DNA of 64,000 nt from Pseudomonadota bacterium. Its GTDB lineage: Bacteria; Pseudomonadota; Alphaproteobacteria; Rhizobiales; Beijerinckiaceae. Below, piece by piece: positions 46,498 through 54,938 of the stretch (its first letter is position 1; each line of letters starts with the position of its first letter). The DNA lies in contig JAJXWB010000001.1 in the NCBI GenBank assembly GCA_021781815.1, positions 62,001 through 126,000 of the forward strand, written 5' to 3'. Both the position numbers and the translations under genes were made by a program. A model generated the notes under the pieces. It searched no databases. It was given only the letters and a program-made list of their open reading frames with translations, and was not told where the DNA came from.

Positions 46498-48780
46498 CTA
46501 GGCCTTCATCGCCGCTTTCACCGCCTCCGGCGTGATGGGCAGCGCCCGCACCCGCGCGCCGGCTGCATTATAGATGGCGTTGGCGATCGCCGGCGCGACG
46601 ACGGTCACGGCCGGCTCGCCGCAACCCGCCGCCGGCTCGCCATTCGAAATGACCGCCACGTCGATTTCCGGCATCTGACTCATCCGCATGGGCTTGTACA
46701 TGTGGAAGTTCGTCTGCTGGATCGCGCCATCCTTGAGAACGGCCTTCTCGAACAGCGCGAGCGACATGCCCCAGGCGGCCGCGCCCGTCACCTGCGCCCG
46801 CACGCCGTCGGGATTGACAGCCGTCCCGACATCGGCGGCGATCGTCAGGCGCTTGACCTTGATCGCGCCCTCCGGGCTCACCGCAACCTGCGCGACGCAT
46901 GCAGTCCACGAACCGGCGCCGCGCTCCTGCGAGGACACGCAGGCGACGCCGTGCGCCTCGCCCTTCGGCAGCTTCTTGGTGCCGTAGCCTGCAAGCCCCG
47001 CCGCAGCAAGCAGCGCGTTGCGCAGCCGCTGCGCTCCGCCTGCGTTGGCGCCGGCGCCGTCGAGCAATGCAAGACGGAAGTCCAGCGGATCCTTGCCCGC
47101 GGCGTGCGCGAGTTCGTCGATCATGCTTTCAACCGCCCAGAACGTCCATCCGGGCGCGACCGAACGCAACTGGCCGGAGGGCGTCGCGGCCTGCGCCTTC
47201 TCGTTCAGGATGGCGCGCACCTGATGATTTGGCACCGTATACCAATGATCGGAGCCGTTCATCGCGAACCCGTCGAGCGAGCCCTTCTTGTCGACCGAGG
47301 GCGTCAGAAAGGCCGGTATGCCCCAGCGCGCAGTCGGCCAGGCGCTGACGACATCGTGCTCCATCGCGACGAGTTTGCCGTTGGCGTCGAGCGCGGCCTT
47401 GACCTTCTGGTAGGTCAACGGCCGCGTGAAGTCGAACGTCATGTCGTCTTCACGCGAATAGATGACCTTCACCGGCTTGCCGAGTTCCCTGGCCGCGAGC
47501 GCGGCGGGAATCACCATGTCCGAATCGAGCCGGCGTCCGAAGCCGCCGCCAAGCCAGAACTGGTGCATGACGATCAGCTTGGGATCGAGTCCGGTCGCGC
47601 CGGCGGCGATGCCCGTCGTCCGCGTCGCAAACTGGTTGCCGGTGTAAAGATGCAGAACGCCGTCCTTGAATTCGGCGGTCGCGTTCATCGGCTCCATCGG
47701 CGCGTGGATGTTGATGCTGGTCGTATATTCCGCGTCCAGCACCGTCGGCATGTCCTTCATGCCCGCAGCAGCGTCGCCCTGCTTCACGAAGAACAGACCG
47801 CCCGAAGCGTCGGCCTGCGCCCGGCGCGCTTCAGCCAGCAGCGTATCGGACGATTCGGCGGCGTTCGGCCCCTTGTCCCATGTCACCTTCAGCGCCTTGG
47901 CCGCCTTCATCGCGTTGAAATAGGTGTTTGCCACGGCCAGCACCCATCCGGTCGTCGTGCCGGTCTTGTCGTCGATTACGACGGCCTTGACGAAGCCATG
48001 GACCTTCTTCGCCTCGCTGTCGTCGACGCTCGTCACTTTCGCGCCGTAGCGCACGGGCGGCATGACGAGTTTGCCGTACAGCATCCCCGGCAACATCAGG
48101 TCGATGCCGTATTTCGCCGATCCGTTGGTCTTGGCGGGAATGTCGATCTGCGGCAAATCCTGCCCGATATAGACGTATTGATCCGGCGTCTTGAGCGTGA
48201 TCGCCTTCATTTCGTCGGCCGTGAACGACCGCGCCGATTTGCCCGACCGGACAATCTCGGCGAAGCTTTTCGACTTGCCCGATTTTGGATGCGACACGGT
48301 GGAGTCGCGCACGACGAGTTCGTTCGCCGGAACGCCCATCATCGAAGCCGCCGCGTCCATGAGAGCGATACGCCCTGCCGCGCCAGCGCGGCTCATGGCG
48401 TCGAAGTTCATCTTCGTCGACCAACTGCCGCCGGTGATGATCGCGCCAAGCGCCGGATCGTTGTACTTCGGATCATTGCCCATCAAATGGACGCGCATGT
48501 CGCTCCAGGACGCGCCAAGTTCTTCGGCGACGAGTTGCGCCATTGTCGACGCGACATGCTGGCCCATGTCCGCCTTGCCGACGTTCACCGTGACAATTCC
48601 ATTCGGCGCGATCGAATACCAGACGCTCGGTTCGAATGTCGCCGATCCCTGCGCATCGGCGAAAGCCAGCGAGGGGGCGAAGGCGCAGGCGAGACCGGCG
48701 GCGGACGAACCGACGACGAACGAACGGCGCGACAGGTCGATGCGATCGCCCGCGGCGATCTTCTGATGTTTGGTCATCAT
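46498..48780 (-). CDS. Molybdopterin-binding subunit of an IorB-type aldehyde/N-heterocycle oxidoreductase
   Basis: 760 residues, xanthine dehydrogenase superfamily large subunit in the IorB-like arrangement. The N terminus [20 protein letters not shown] is a Tat signal, so the enzyme is folded in the cytoplasm and exported. Later segments match the Mo-pterin domain, e.g. GGGFGRRLD and the C-terminal [21 protein letters not shown] (with the catalytic Glu). It overlaps the 2Fe-2S subunit gene by three bases. No FAD subunit is present, so electrons probably go to a cytochrome. The substrate is unknown (isoquinoline, nicotinate-like or aldehydes). Confidence 0.9.
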   Translation of the reverse strand: MMTKHQKIAAGDRIDLSRRSFVVGSSAAGLACAFAPSLAFADAQGSATFEPSVWYSIAPNGIVTVNVGKADMGQHVASTMAQLVAEELGASWSDMRVHLMGNDPKYNDPALGAIITGGSWSTKMNFDAMSRAGAAGRIALMDAAASMMGVPANELVVRDSTVSHPKSGKSKSFAEIVRSGKSARSFTADEMKAITLKTPDQYVYIGQDLPQIDIPAKTNGSAKYGIDLMLPGMLYGKLVMPPVRYGAKVTSVDDSEAKKVHGFVKAVVIDDKTGTTTGWVLAVANTYFNAMKAAKALKVTWDKGPNAAESSDTLLAEARRAQADASGGLFFVKQGDAAAGMKDMPTVLDAEYTTSINIHAPMEPMNATAEFKDGVLHLYTGNQFATRTTGIAAGATGLDPKLIVMHQFWLGGGFGRRLDSDMVIPAALAARELGKPVKVIYSREDDMTFDFTRPLTYQKVKAALDANGKLVAMEHDVVSAWPTARWGIPAFLTPSVDKKGSLDGFAMNGSDHWYTVPNHQVRAILNEKAQAATPSGQLRSVAPGWTFWAVESMIDELAHAAGKDPLDFRLALLDGAGANAGGAQRLRNALLAAAGLAGYGTKKLPKGEAHGVACVSSQERGAGSWTACVAQVAVSPEGAIKVKRLTIAADVGTAVNPDGVRAQVTGAAAWGMSLALFEKAVLKDGAIQQTNFHMYKPMRMSQMPEIDVAVISNGEPAAGCGEPAVTVVAPAIANAIYNAAGARVRALPITPEAVKAAMKA

Positions 48781-49265
48781 CCTCTCCTCACGCCGGCGGA
48801 TTCATTGGAGGCGCGCAGATCGGCCGCGGCGCGCTGGATCGCTTTCACGATTCTCGGATAGGTCATGCAGCGGCAAAGGTTGCCGTCCATGTGCGCGATG
48901 ATCTCTTCGCGCGAGGGATTGGAGTTCTTCGCCAGCAACGTGGCGGCCTGCATGATCTGGCCGGACTGGCAATAACCGCACTGCGGCGTCTGTTCGGCGA
49001 TCCATGCCGCCTGCAAGGCGTGCTCGCCCTTGGGGCTCAGCCCCTCGATCGTCGTGATCTTCTTGCCGGCGACATCGCCGACCGTCGTCGAGCAGGAGCG
49101 AACGGCCACGCCGTCCACATGGACGGTGCAGGCGCCGCACAGGCCGACTCCGCAACCGAATTTCGTCCCTGTCATCTGCAACTGTTCGCGGATGACCCAC
49201 AGCAGCGGCGTGTCATTCGTCGCATCGACGGAATGAGCGCGCCCATTGATTGTAAGATTGGGCAT
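48777..49265 (-). CDS. 2Fe-2S subunit of an IorA-type oxidoreductase
   Basis: 162-residue protein with two 2Fe-2S clusters: plant-type N-terminal ligands C38, C43, C46, C58 ([14 protein letters not shown]...SC) and C-terminal ligands C96, C99, C131, C133 (CGYCQSGQ...CRC). It has no signal peptide and would be carried across the membrane with the Tat-targeted large subunit. ATG 49265 follows AAGGGA. Its stop overlaps the large subunit's start. Confidence 0.92.
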   Translation of the reverse strand: MPNLTINGRAHSVDATNDTPLLWVIREQLQMTGTKFGCGVGLCGACTVHVDGVAVRSCSTTVGDVAGKKITTIEGLSPKGEHALQAAWIAEQTPQCGYCQSGQIMQAATLLAKNSNPSREEIIAHMDGNLCRCMTYPRIVKAIQRAAADLRASNESAGVRRG

Positions 49266-49329
49266 GATCCCTTGCACCTTTCCTCCGGCCTCGCGCGCGG
49301 GCCTCTCGGACCCGCCGTCCGCTGACGGC

Positions 49330-49369
49330 CACACGCCGGCGTATGAAGACACACGCCGGCTGTCGACAG
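49330..49369. promoter_or_regulatory. Direct repeats and palindrome upstream of the iorAB-like operon
   Basis: CACACGCCGGC occurs at 49330-49340 and 49350-49360, a perfect 11-bp direct repeat with a 20-bp period (two helical turns). It runs straight into the palindrome CTGTCGACAG (49360-49369). The block lies 65-105 bases upstream of the 2Fe-2S subunit gene, where an activator or repressor would bind. Confidence 0.5.
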
Positions 49370-49434
49370 GCTAGTATGGAATGGGTCATGCTGCAATGAC
49401 GCGACGCAAACCGGACGCTGCGGCGCAGCAAGTC

Positions 49435-49827
49435 CTATGCCTTCCCCGCGCCCAGCCGCTCGTGCAGGTTGTTTTTTCGGCTCGCGCCGGCCTCGTCGAT
49501 TTCCTGGATCTCGACGGACAACGACAGCCCACGCCGCGAGAAGACCGCGTGCGTCTCCTCCGCCAGCGCCGCCAGCACGGCTTGCGACACGCGCCGGCGC
49601 GTGTCCTCGTCGCGTCCACGCCCGATACGGATGAGAATCGCGACGAAGGCGTTGTCGGGATCGCCGTCGGCGACGCAATAGACGTCACGACGCTCGGCGC
49701 GTGTGCGCACGCCGCCGAGCGGAAACACGCCGGTCGCAACGACGGCCGCATGAATGCGCTCGATCAGTCGGCGCGGCGCGACCTCCGCTTCGAGGTTGGC
49801 CGAATATTCGACGACGACATGCGGCAC
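49435..49827 (-). CDS. CHMI/tautomerase-like protein
   Basis: 130 residues starting with GTG after AGGAGAGG. The opening MPHVVVEYSANLE puts Pro next to the initiator Met, as in 5-carboxymethyl-2-hydroxymuconate isomerase (HpaF) where N-terminal Pro is the catalytic base. Length and pattern fit the CHMI family of the tautomerase superfamily. A role in isomerising an aromatic ring-cleavage product is inferred; no dioxygenase is encoded nearby. Confidence 0.75.
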   Translation of the reverse strand: MPHVVVEYSANLEAEVAPRRLIERIHAAVVATGVFPLGGVRTRAERRDVYCVADGDPDNAFVAILIRIGRGRDEDTRRRVSQAVLAALAEETHAVFSRRGLSLSVEIQEIDEAGASRKNNLHERLGAGKA

Positions 49828-49836
49828 GCGCCTCTC

Positions 49837-50163
49837 CTATCGAACGGTCGAGAACGATGTCGGACGCAGGAAGGAGTTGGAGATGTTGGCGAGGATAGGT
49901 CCGTCCTTCTCGCTTTCCGCGCGTTTCGCCACCCATTCGGGATCGGTCATGAACGCGCCCCATTTCGTCTCGCGCTCCGCCATCGAGTCCCAGCGCAACA
50001 TGTAGATGAGTTCGAGATTCGAAGCGCCGACTTCATTCGTCCAGAATCCCGCCGGCTGGATGCCGTGCCGCGCCCAGATGGCGAGCGTCGCATGTTCGAA
50101 CCGCGCTAGCAGCGCCGGCAGGCGCCCGGGCATGCACCGATAGACGCGCATTTCGTAAATCAT
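49837..50163 (-). CDS. NIPSNAP family protein
   Basis: 108-residue ferredoxin-like alpha/beta barrel domain of the NIPSNAP family: opening MIYEMRVYRCMPGRLPALLA and the mid-segment GASNLELIYMLRWDSMAERE. ATG 50163 follows GAGGGG. Function of bacterial members is poorly known; they often sit in catabolic clusters. It lies 9 bases before the CHMI-like gene and 25 bases after a VOC gene, so the three are probably co-transcribed. Confidence 0.85.
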   Translation of the reverse strand: MIYEMRVYRCMPGRLPALLARFEHATLAIWARHGIQPAGFWTNEVGASNLELIYMLRWDSMAERETKWGAFMTDPEWVAKRAESEKDGPILANISNSFLRPTSFSTVR

Positions 50164-50188
50164 GTTTTCCCCTCGTCTCCGCCGGATA

Positions 50189-51016
50189 TTACGACACGCC
50201 CAGCAGGATGGTCGGCGCGCCATGTGTTCCGTTGCGCACCGTGCAGACCTGTGAACCCGGCCTGCGCCCGATCCGCAGTTCCGAAACCTCCAGCCCGCTC
50301 GCCGCCAACCGCGCACGCGCGGCGGCGACATCGGGTGCGCGCCATGACAGGCCGCCGAACCGGTCTGCCTCGTCGGATACGCCGGACTTCAACTCGTGCG
50401 CGATCTCGACAACGAGATCGCCGCAGCGGAAGAACAGAAGTCGCGCGCCCCAGGCCGGATTGGTGCGGTCGAGACGCAGATCGAGCCCCAGGCGTCCGCC
50501 GTAGAATTCGACCGCGCGGCCAGGATTCGGGCTCCGGACCACGACATGATCGAGACCGGACAATCCGGCCGGCGCGCAGCCTCCGCCGCCCCGCATCGGC
50601 GGCGCCTGCGCGATTGCGACGTCGATGCCGTGCGTTGTCGCCGCGCCGAGTCGCGCGGCGCGCACACCCGTCGTTCCGCCGTCTCCGACGATGGCGCGCA
50701 AAAACTCCGCGCCGGGCGCAAGCGCGCGCCGCGCGAACAGGCTGACCGCCCGGTCGAGATCATCGACGCCGAAAACGATTTCCCACAGGCCTTCGCCGGA
50801 TTCAGCAAGCCGATGGCGCGCCGCGTCGGCGAGCGGCCCCCCGCCCGCCGGCGCAATCAGCGCCAGACGCACATTGGACGTCGAGAACCAGACCTGCCGC
50901 GTTCCGTCCGCGTCGGTCGCGCCGTCCGGCGCGCGCCCCAGCAGGGTCGCATAGTCGCGTCCGGCCGCATCCGCGTCGGGCGTGGCGATCGAAAGATGGT
51001 GGATGGAGTGAATCAT
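50189..51016 (-). CDS. Two-domain VOC superfamily protein
   Basis: 275 residues with two glyoxalase/dioxygenase-like VOC modules. The N-terminal half opens MIHSIHHLSIATPDADAAGRDYA. The C-terminal half has SGLDHVVVRSPNPGRAVEFYG, and EIAHE carries a metal-type Glu. The family includes lactoylglutathione lyases and extradiol-type dioxygenases. Substrate unknown. It heads the NIPSNAP/CHMI-like row, which suggests a common catabolic job. Confidence 0.82.
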   Translation of the reverse strand: MIHSIHHLSIATPDADAAGRDYATLLGRAPDGATDADGTRQVWFSTSNVRLALIAPAGGGPLADAARHRLAESGEGLWEIVFGVDDLDRAVSLFARRALAPGAEFLRAIVGDGGTTGVRAARLGAATTHGIDVAIAQAPPMRGGGGCAPAGLSGLDHVVVRSPNPGRAVEFYGGRLGLDLRLDRTNPAWGARLLFFRCGDLVVEIAHELKSGVSDEADRFGGLSWRAPDVAAARARLAASGLEVSELRIGRRPGSQVCTVRNGTHGAPTILLGVS

Positions 51017-51076
51017 GCGCGCCAGACCACGATCCATGTCCGCATCATTTGGTCCCGCCCTCCCCCGCCTCGAGCA

Positions 51077-51334
51077 TTATTTCCCGTCGTCTTTTGCAAC
51101 CTCCCCGCCGCCTTGCGAAAAGGCGGTGAAGAAATTGCGGAACATGTCGCGGTTCGCCGACATGATCGGCGCCCACGCCTCAAGCAGGCGCTCGGGCGTG
51201 TAATTCTCCATTTCCTTCATCATCCGCTTTTCGAGTGCATCCATCATCGCCGCCTGCAACGGCTGCACATCGGGAAGACCGAAGAACTGGCGCGCTTCGA
51301 GCGGCGTACAATCGATATTGACGGTCACCTTCAT
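51077..51334 (-). CDS. DUF6489 family protein
   Basis: 85 residues, opening MKVTVNIDCTPLEARQFFGL, then a helical segment with YTPERLLEAWAPIMSANRDM and a FRNFFTAFSQ end. This pattern fits DUF6489, a small alphaproteobacterial family of unknown function (recalled, not searched). ATG 51334 was selected over a much longer upstream reading that has no support. It precedes the VOC gene by 60 bases. Confidence 0.7.
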   Translation of the reverse strand: MKVTVNIDCTPLEARQFFGLPDVQPLQAAMMDALEKRMMKEMENYTPERLLEAWAPIMSANRDMFRNFFTAFSQGGGEVAKDDGK

Positions 51335-51482
51335 GCCTGTCCCCACGTTTGAAGGAGCGCCACATTCGCCGCGCGGCAGCGACGATAGGCTGGCCGGGCG
51401 AGGCGCGCAAATAGGCGCCAGCTTGCCCCGCTCGCTGCAAAATGGCATTTCGGATCGAGATCCATCGACCTGGAGACCGTCC

Positions 51483-51875
51483 ATGACCCGCGCGCCGTTG
51501 CGCAAAGGCTTCAAGCAGATGCTGGCTGAAGCCAACGCCACCATCGAAACGATCGACGTGAGGCACGCGCTTGCGCTCGTGGGCGATCCATCGATTCAGT
51601 TCGTGGATATCCGGGAAGCCAATGAGATCGAGCAGACCGGCACCCTGCCCGGCGCCGCGCACGCGCCGCGCGGATTCCTCGAATTCCTCGCCGATCCGGA
51701 ATGCCCCATGCACAAGCGCGAACTGGCCGGCCGCAAGCTCGTCCTGTTCTGCGCCTCCGGCGGTCGCTCCACGCTCGCCGCCAAGACGTTGCAGGACATG
51801 GGCATCAACGATGTGTGTCACATCGCCGGCGGCATCGCCGCGTGGAGCGCGGCGGGCGGCCCGATCGAGCGTTAG
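51483..51875 (+). CDS. Rhodanese-like protein
   Basis: 130 residues with the rhodanese fold: FVDIREANEIEQTG, GAAHAPRGFLEF and the active loop CASGGRST, where Cys90 would bear the persulfide. ATG 51483 follows GGAGA. It lies divergent from the DUF6489 gene and upstream of the copper-delivery set. Sulfurtransferase activity is inferred from the intact Cys loop. Confidence 0.88.
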   Translation: MTRAPLRKGFKQMLAEANATIETIDVRHALALVGDPSIQFVDIREANEIEQTGTLPGAAHAPRGFLEFLADPECPMHKRELAGRKLVLFCASGGRSTLAAKTLQDMGINDVCHIAGGIAAWSAAGGPIER

Positions 51876-51944
51876 TCGCGCCTGCGACAAATGGGCCAGC
51901 CGCCGGCGATTGACGGCGCATATGCGGTCTGTTTGCATCTGCGC

Positions 51945-52322
51945 ATGCTCCGCAGCCGGCATCATACCCGCGTCAACATCGTCGTCGCGACGCTGTTTGC
52001 GCTGGCCGTGGCGTTTCTTGGCTTTGCGCACAAGCCGATAGCGCTCGCTTCGCCCGCCGACATCGATCTGGCGGCCTACGCGGCGCCGGACGGCTCCCTG
52101 CCGCCGATCTGCGGACAGACCGACGGCAAGGGCGGCGCGGCGCTGTTCGATCATCATTGCGACGCCTGCGCGCTGACCGCATCTCCAGGTCTTCCGCCTG
52201 CTGCGCAATCGTGCCTGCCGGCGCCGCGCGCCCGTTGGCTCGCCACGCGGCCTCTGGAGGTCGCAAGGGTCACGCCGGCGTCGTTTCGCGCGCCAACCTC
52301 GCGCGGCCCTCCGCTGTCGTGA
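51945..52322 (+). CDS. DUF2946-like membrane-anchored protein
   Basis: 125 residues. One N-terminal hydrophobic helix (VNIVVATLFALAVAFLGFA) is followed by a short periplasmic region with ICGQTDG and the Cys/His motif HHCDACALT, as in DUF2946 proteins that accompany copper genes. ATG 51945 fits the signal anchor; an earlier ATG at 51891 is possible. It precedes the PCuAC and SCO1 genes, so a copper-related role is likely but inferred. Confidence 0.65.
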   Translation: MLRSRHHTRVNIVVATLFALAVAFLGFAHKPIALASPADIDLAAYAAPDGSLPPICGQTDGKGGAALFDHHCDACALTASPGLPPAAQSCLPAPRARWLATRPLEVARVTPASFRAPTSRGPPLS

Positions 52323-52532
52323 TCGTCGCCTGCTGAATCGGCGCCGCGCGCGATGCGACGGCGCATGCCAGCAGGCGCCACCGCGCGGTCAGGCCTCGCC
52401 GAATTCCATTTTCCACTGATTCGCCGCTGAGGCCGGTCGGACGCCGACCGGACTCCGCGCCTTCGCCCCGCTCCGCCGCGCGCATTGCCCTGTCGCGCGA
52501 CGCCGCGGTCAACGGAACGCGCACAGCGCGAT

Positions 52533-52556
52533 CCGGCAGCCTTTCGAGGCTGCCGG
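52533..52556. other. 9-bp hairpin in the leader of the PCuAC gene
   Basis: CCGGCAGCC (52533-52541) and GGCTGCCGG (52548-52556) form a perfect stem with a 6-base loop, 29 bases before the PCuAC ATG. It could be a copper-response operator, a weak terminator of the upstream DUF2946-like gene, or an mRNA leader. The remaining bases of the gap 52323-52585 show no gene. Confidence 0.5.
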
Positions 52557-52585
52557 CACATTTCGACGCAACAGGAGACAAGCAG

Positions 52586-53056
52586 ATGAAATCCATGCTC
52601 ACGTCCGCCGTTCTCGCGGCAGTCCTCGCCGGCGCGACAACCGCCGCTTCAGCCGGCGGCATCACGCTCGCGCATCCCTGGTCGCGCGCCACCCCTGCCG
52701 GCGCGCCGGTCGGCGCGGGCTATGTGACGCTCGAAAACTCCGGTTCTACGGCCGACAGGCTGGTCTCAGCGACCACGGACGCCGCCGACCACGCCGAAAT
52801 CCACGAAATGGCGATGAACAACGGCGTCATGCAGATGCGCCCGGTCAAGGAAATCGAAATCCCCGCCGGCAAGCGCGTCGAGCTGAGACCCGGCGGCTAC
52901 CACGTCATGTTCATGGGGCTCAAGCATCAACTCAAGGTCGGAGACGCCGTCAAGGGATCGCTCACCTTTGAAAAGGCCGGAACCCTGCCGGTCGAATTCA
53001 AGGTCGAGGCGATGGGCGCGGGCGCTGATCGCGCGTCCGGCCAAGGCGCGCATTGA
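52586..53056 (+). CDS. Periplasmic copper chaperone PCu(A)C
   Basis: 156 residues with a Sec signal peptide (about 1-23) and the PCuAC/DUF461 domain. The Cu(I) motif H-x10-M-x21-HxM is represented by HEMAMNNGVMQM and by YHVMFMGL further on. It delivers copper to the CuB or CuA centres of oxidases. ATG 52586 follows AGGAGA. With the SCO1 gene 17 bases downstream it forms a copper-insertion pair likely to serve the cbb3 or aa3 oxidase. Confidence 0.9.
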   Translation: MKSMLTSAVLAAVLAGATTAASAGGITLAHPWSRATPAGAPVGAGYVTLENSGSTADRLVSATTDAADHAEIHEMAMNNGVMQMRPVKEIEIPAGKRVELRPGGYHVMFMGLKHQLKVGDAVKGSLTFEKAGTLPVEFKVEAMGAGADRASGQGAH

Positions 53057-53072
53057 ACGCGGCGGCTGCGTC

Positions 53073-53672
53073 ATGAAGACCCTGCGCATCGCGTTATGGA
53101 CGACAGCCGCGGCGGCGGCCGTCGTTCTCGTGGCCGCTCTGCTCTATGTCACTGTCGGATCGAAGGCGGGTTCGATCGGCGGACCGTTCCGCCTGCGAAG
53201 CGCGACCGGCGAACTCGTCGACAGCGTATCATTGAAAGGCAAGCCCTACGCCATATTCTTCGGCTTCACTCATTGCCCCGAAATCTGCCCAACGACGATG
53301 ATGGACATGGCCGCGCTGATGGCGAGGCTCGGAGACGAAGCCAAAGGCTTGAGGATTTTCTTCGTCTCGGTCGATCCGGATCGCGATACGCCGGCTGTCC
53401 TGCGCGATTACCTCGCAGCCTTCGAACCTCATGTCGTCGGCCTCACGGGAACCCCGGACGAGATCGCGCAGGTGGCGAAGGAGTTTCGTGTCTACTATCG
53501 CAAGGTTCGGCTCACCGGCGATGACTATACGATGGACCATTCCGCCTTCGTCTATCTGATGGGTTCGGACGGAAATTTCTTCGATGTTCTCGGCTATCAG
53601 GAGGCGCCCGACCGCGCGCTCGCGAAACTGAAGAGACTGATCGAGACGGACCGAAAGGGTTCAGCTCTTTGA
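53073..53672 (+). CDS. SCO1/SenC copper chaperone
   Basis: 199 residues: an N-terminal membrane anchor (about 7-27), then a thioredoxin-like fold with the copper motif Cys68-Pro-Glu-Ile-Cys72 (FTHCPEICP) and the third ligand His in YTMDHSAFVYL. It transfers copper to cytochrome oxidase, with PCuAC upstream as donor. ATG 53073 fits the anchor. Its 3' end overlaps the convergent CoA-transferase gene by 12 bases. Confidence 0.93.
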   Translation: MKTLRIALWTTAAAAAVVLVAALLYVTVGSKAGSIGGPFRLRSATGELVDSVSLKGKPYAIFFGFTHCPEICPTTMMDMAALMARLGDEAKGLRIFFVSVDPDRDTPAVLRDYLAAFEPHVVGLTGTPDEIAQVAKEFRVYYRKVRLTGDDYTMDHSAFVYLMGSDGNFFDVLGYQEAPDRALAKLKRLIETDRKGSAL

Positions 53673-54767
53673 CCGTAGCCGCGGCGCCGGATGCGGGCGC
53701 GGCGACACCGGCGTTTCGCTGAACCGGGCGGGATGCCGGGCGCCGCGCACGCGCCCGAGGTCCGCCGCATCTATCTCGATGAACCCGCCATTCTCGAGAA
53801 CCTGCGGATCGTCGAGAAGATCCTCGCGCGAATTCACGCGCCCGCCCGCGGCGTCCTCGCGCGCAAGTCGCGCGTCGAGTTCGGCCGTAGTCCAGCTTGC
53901 GACCCTCGCCTCCATCGCCGCCCGATATTCGAGCCTGTGCGCCATGCGCAGCGACGCTGAAGCGAAGCGAGGATCGGCGGCGATGTCCGGCGCATCGAGC
54001 GCACGGCACATCGCTTCGAACTCGACCTGTTGCAGGGCCGACAGCGATACATGGCCGTCGCGCGTGCGCCACAGCCGGTAGGTCGTCGACACTTCCGGCG
54101 CCGGCGCCGGCGGATCGTCGAGGAAAGCGTCGTTCCACATGCCTTCCGGCCAAAGGAAGGCGAGCCCGGCGTCGAGCATGTTGACCTCGACATGCTGCCC
54201 GCGACCTGTCCTTTCGCGTGACAGCAGGGCTGCGGTGATCGCCTGCGTCGCAACCAGCGCAGTCACCTTGTCGCAGACATAGGAGCGAACCAGCTCCGGC
54301 TCGCCTGACGGACCAGCCTGGCAGGCAGCGAACCCCGCGACCGCCTGCACGATCGCGTCATAAGCGCGGGCAGCGGCGCGCGGCCCCGTCGTCCCGAAAC
54401 CGGAGATCGAGCAATAGACGATCCCCGGTCGGCGCGCGGCGACCGCGGCATAGCCGAAGCCGAGCCGCTCCGCCACGCCCGGCCTGAAATTCTGGACGAG
54501 GGCGTCCGCCTGTTCGATCTCGGCCCAGACCGCCGCCCTGCCCTCCTCGCTCTTCAGGTCGGCGACGAGCCCGCGTTTGCCGCGATTGACCGCAAAATAC
54601 AACGCGGACATGTCATCCTTGCGCGGCCCGATCAATCGCGACGGATCTCCGCGCGCATCCTCGACCTTCACGACGTCGGCGCCCTGATCGGCCAACCAGG
54701 CGGTCGCGAACGGCCCCGAAATGACCTGACTCATATCGACGATGCGAAATCCCTTGAGCGGTCCCAT
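53661..54767 (-). CDS. CaiB/BaiF family CoA transferase (formyl-CoA transferase type)
   Basis: 368-residue class III CoA transferase. Family features: the opening PLKGFRIVDMSQVISGPFAT, ADVVKVED, LVQNFRPGVAERLGFGY, the catalytic-Asp-containing segment ending HVEVNMLDA, and a C-terminal GHVSLSAL. ATG 54767 follows GAGGACA. It transfers CoA between carboxylic acids. It is divergent from a thiolase gene (172-base gap). The acid is unknown. Confidence 0.9.
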   Translation of the reverse strand: MGPLKGFRIVDMSQVISGPFATAWLADQGADVVKVEDARGDPSRLIGPRKDDMSALYFAVNRGKRGLVADLKSEEGRAAVWAEIEQADALVQNFRPGVAERLGFGYAAVAARRPGIVYCSISGFGTTGPRAAARAYDAIVQAVAGFAACQAGPSGEPELVRSYVCDKVTALVATQAITAALLSRERTGRGQHVEVNMLDAGLAFLWPEGMWNDAFLDDPPAPAPEVSTTYRLWRTRDGHVSLSALQQVEFEAMCRALDAPDIAADPRFASASLRMAHRLEYRAAMEARVASWTTAELDARLAREDAAGGRVNSREDLLDDPQVLENGGFIEIDAADLGRVRGARHPARFSETPVSPRPHPAPRLRSKS

Positions 54768-54938
54768 CCGTGTCCTCTTGTCCGGATCGCCAGCAATCCG
54801 CCTTGCCCGCCAAAAGACCCGATATGATGCATCTTGCCAAGATGTCCGACAAAAATTGCGGACCATCGCCCTGTCGCGCTTGTCCCCGGCGCGCCCGTCT
54901 GCCAGTTTGCGGCCATCAATTCCAAAGGGAGATAATTC

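Noticed and set aside
46396-48861. 821-codon plus-strand frame opposite the molybdenum hydroxylase
   Set aside because: Antisense artefact; the minus strand encodes a full IorB-type protein.
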